A stretch of DNA of 8,685 nucleotides from Syntrophomonadaceae bacterium (GTDB taxonomy: Bacteria; Bacillota; Syntrophomonadia; Syntrophomonadales; Syntrophomonadaceae), in the NCBI GenBank assembly GCA_031265005.1, contig JAISDD010000268.1:1-8685 (forward strand). The letters are read 5' to 3'. The position numbers and the translations under genes are program-made. Position 1 is the stretch's first letter. Each line of letters opens with the position of its first letter. Under the pieces are notes generated by a model. It ran no database searches, was not told where the DNA came from, and worked only from the letters and a program-made list of their open reading frames with translations. Shown here in pieces: positions 7,069-8,685 of this stretch.

Positions 7069-8358
7069 ATGCAATTGAAACGTATCGAGGCAAATAGCGA
7101 GGAATTAAAGCTGTATTTAGACGCCAGCTCCGCTGACATAAAAAATTATGAAGCCAGAGTTGCGGAAATAGCGTCAAAAATAAGGGAACAAGGCGAGCAG
7201 GCTATCTTTGAATTGTCTAAAAAATATGATAACGCTGATATAAATAATGATAATTTTCAAGTGTCTATGGCAGAAATGGAAAAAGCTTACGAAAATGTGG
7301 AGCTGGAATATATTAAATCTTTGAGCAAGGCCATCAAAAACATAAGATCCTTTCATGCTAAACAATTGCGGACTTCCTGGATGGACCTTGACGATAAAGG
7401 CAATATAACAGGGCAAATATTCCGGCCTTTGGAAAGAGTGGGAATTTATGTGCCGGGAGGAAGCGCGGCTTATCCGTCTTCAGTTTTGATGAATGCTATT
7501 CCGGCGCAGATAGCGGGAGTAGAGCAAATCGCGATGGTCAGTCCGCCTGACCCGGATGGAGGAATGAACCCGTATACTTTAGTGGCTGCTTCGGAATTAG
7601 GAATCAGCGAAATTTATAAAGTGGGCGGAGCGCAAGCGGTTTTTGCTTTAGCTTGGGGGACGGATACTATAAAAAAAGTTGATTTAATCAGCGGGCCTGG
7701 CAACATATACGTAACTTTAGCTAAAAAATTAGTTTATGGGGATGTTGATATAGATATGCTGGCCGGACCCAGTGAAATACTTATTGTAGCTGATGAAAAA
7801 GCCGACCCTGGATATTTGGCGGCTGACTTGCTGTCTCAAGCCGAACATGACGTTTTAGCCCGTAGTATTTTGGTGTGCCATGACCGGGACCTGCTGGATA
7901 GAGTGGAAAAAGAACTGAGTCTGCAAATACCGAAACTGAGCAGACGGGATATTATAATAAAAGCTCTGCGCAGTAATGGAGTTTTTATTGTTACCGAAAA
8001 CGTTCAGCATTCCTGCGAAGTAGCTAATTTAATTGCGCCTGAACATATGGAGTTAATGCTGGAAGATCCATTCGCTCATTTATATTTGATAAAAAACGCC
8101 GGGGCTATTTTTATGGGAAGTCATACGCCGGAACCGGTGGGAGATTATTACGCGGGACCCAATCATATTTTACCTACCGGCGGCACAGCGCGGTTCTATT
8201 CGCCGGTAACGGTTGATATTTTTAGAAAAGCTTCCAACTTGATTTATTATTCGCAAAAAGGATTGGAAGCCGGAGCTCAAGACATAGTGAATTTAGCTAC
8301 GGTGGAAGGATTGACCGCCCATGCTAATTCTGTAAAAATACGGCTAGAACGGCAATAG
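7069..8358 (+). CDS. hisD: Histidinol dehydrogenase
   Basis: HisD is a zinc enzyme that oxidises L-histidinol to L-histidine in two NAD-dependent steps, ending the pathway. The 429 residues are full length. Visible are [13 protein letters not shown] (119-131), [14 protein letters not shown] (133-146), [14 protein letters not shown] (185-198), ISGPGNIYV (207-215) and [15 protein letters not shown] (228-242). Zinc ligands by comparison with E. coli are Gln257 and His260 (LLSQAEHD), Asp359 ([11 protein letters not shown]) and His418 (LTAHANSV). The catalytic pair is Glu325-His326 in APEHMEL. All expected active-site residues are present. ATG at 7069 follows AAAGGAAG in a purine-rich leader, and the GTG at 7061 is in another frame. 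A 36-base gap separates it from hisG and a 10-base gap from hisB. Confidence 0.98.
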   Translation: MQLKRIEANSEELKLYLDASSADIKNYEARVAEIASKIREQGEQAIFELSKKYDNADINNDNFQVSMAEMEKAYENVELEYIKSLSKAIKNIRSFHAKQLRTSWMDLDDKGNITGQIFRPLERVGIYVPGGSAAYPSSVLMNAIPAQIAGVEQIAMVSPPDPDGGMNPYTLVAASELGISEIYKVGGAQAVFALAWGTDTIKKVDLISGPGNIYVTLAKKLVYGDVDIDMLAGPSEILIVADEKADPGYLAADLLSQAEHDVLARSILVCHDRDLLDRVEKELSLQIPKLSRRDIIIKALRSNGVFIVTENVQHSCEVANLIAPEHMELMLEDPFAHLYLIKNAGAIFMGSHTPEPVGDYYAGPNHILPTGGTARFYSPVTVDIFRKASNLIYYSQKGLEAGAQDIVNLATVEGLTAHANSVKIRLERQ

Positions 8359-8362
8359 GAGA
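8357..8362 (+). promoter_or_regulatory. Ribosome binding site of hisB
   Basis: AGGAGA, using the last two bases of the hisD stop codon, stands six bases before ATG at 8369 and supports that start. Confidence 0.8.
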
Positions 8363-8368
8363 TGGACT

Positions 8369-8685
8369 ATGAATGATGTCAGAAAAGGCGAAATAATCAG
8401 AAAAACCGGCGAGACAGAAATAAAGCTATTGCTGAATATTGATGGGACCGGCGCAGGGGATATCGATTCGGGGATACCTTTTTTAGATCACATGCTACAT
8501 CTTTTGGCTGTACATAGTTTATGCGACTTAGAATTGAAAGCCCGAGGCGATCTGAAGGTTGATGATCACCATACGGTGGAAGATATAGGGATTTGCCTGG
8601 GCGAGGCTTTGAAGCAGGCGCTAGCGGATAAAAAGCGCATACACCGCTATGGAGAAGCGACTATTCCTATGGATGAAGCGTTGGC
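8369..8685 (+). CDS. hisB: Imidazoleglycerol-phosphate dehydratase, N-terminal part (3' end outside window)
   Basis: I translated this frame by hand because no stop occurs before the window edge; 105 full codons are visible. HisB is a manganese enzyme that dehydrates imidazoleglycerol phosphate to imidazoleacetol phosphate, step six of histidine synthesis. Visible are [12 protein letters not shown] (36-47), [20 protein letters not shown] (57-76, with the metal-binding His-His at 67-68 and Glu71), LGEALKQAL (78-86), and [14 protein letters not shown] (92-105). The family motif starts near residue 6, so there is no N-terminal phosphatase domain and this is the monofunctional type, not the enterobacterial fusion. 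Monofunctional proteins are about 190-200 residues, so roughly half is seen. A separate histidinol-phosphate phosphatase must be encoded elsewhere if the pathway is complete. Further his genes probably follow. Confidence 0.96.
   Translation, partial: MNDVRKGEIIRKTGETEIKLLLNIDGTGAGDIDSGIPFLDHMLHLLAVHSLCDLELKARGDLKVDDHHTVEDIGICLGEALKQALADKKRIHRYGEATIPMDEAL

Overview
This window is a continuous run of ten co-directional (+ strand) biosynthetic genes, the first and last cut by the window edges. The order is purF (3' end), purM, purN, purH, purD, a yerC/yecD-type TrpR-family gene, hisZ, hisG, hisD and hisB (5' end). Every gene is recognisable from family motifs and looks intact apart from the edge truncations. 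I saw no RNA gene, mobile element, CRISPR array, convincing terminator or long non-coding stretch. The largest gap is 40 bases (3537-3576).

The gene set suggests a Bacillota (Firmicutes) bacterium. PurF is of the iron-sulfur (Bacillus-like) type, HisG is the short form that needs HisZ, HisB is monofunctional, and the small TrpR-like YerC family is typical of this phylum. Strong AGGAGG-type ribosome binding sites and moderate-to-low GC by eye agree. A clostridial or negativicute lineage is plausible, but this is a guess because no marker gene is present.

Region 1 (1-4872) is the later half of a de novo purine operon: PRPP amidotransferase, AIR synthetase, GAR transformylase, the bifunctional AICAR transformylase/IMP cyclohydrolase, and GAR synthetase. 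Region 2 (4892-5200) is the small putative DNA-binding regulator. Region 3 (5193-8685) opens the histidine operon: the two-subunit ATP phosphoribosyltransferase (HisZ plus HisG), histidinol dehydrogenase and imidazoleglycerol-phosphate dehydratase. The genes are joined by overlaps (purF/purM 19 bases, purM/purN 4 bases, yerC/hisZ 8 bases) or short gaps (10-40 bases), so the layout reads as one transcription unit.

The two pathways are metabolically linked. PurF and HisG both consume PRPP, and histidine synthesis uses ATP and releases AICAR, which PurH returns to IMP. With only 19 bases between purD and yerC, and an overlap between yerC and hisZ, there is no room for a conventional intergenic promoter, T-box leader or attenuator in front of the histidine genes. 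This junction, with a candidate histidine regulator on it, is the most interesting part of an otherwise conventional window. I found no sign of a wholly new system.
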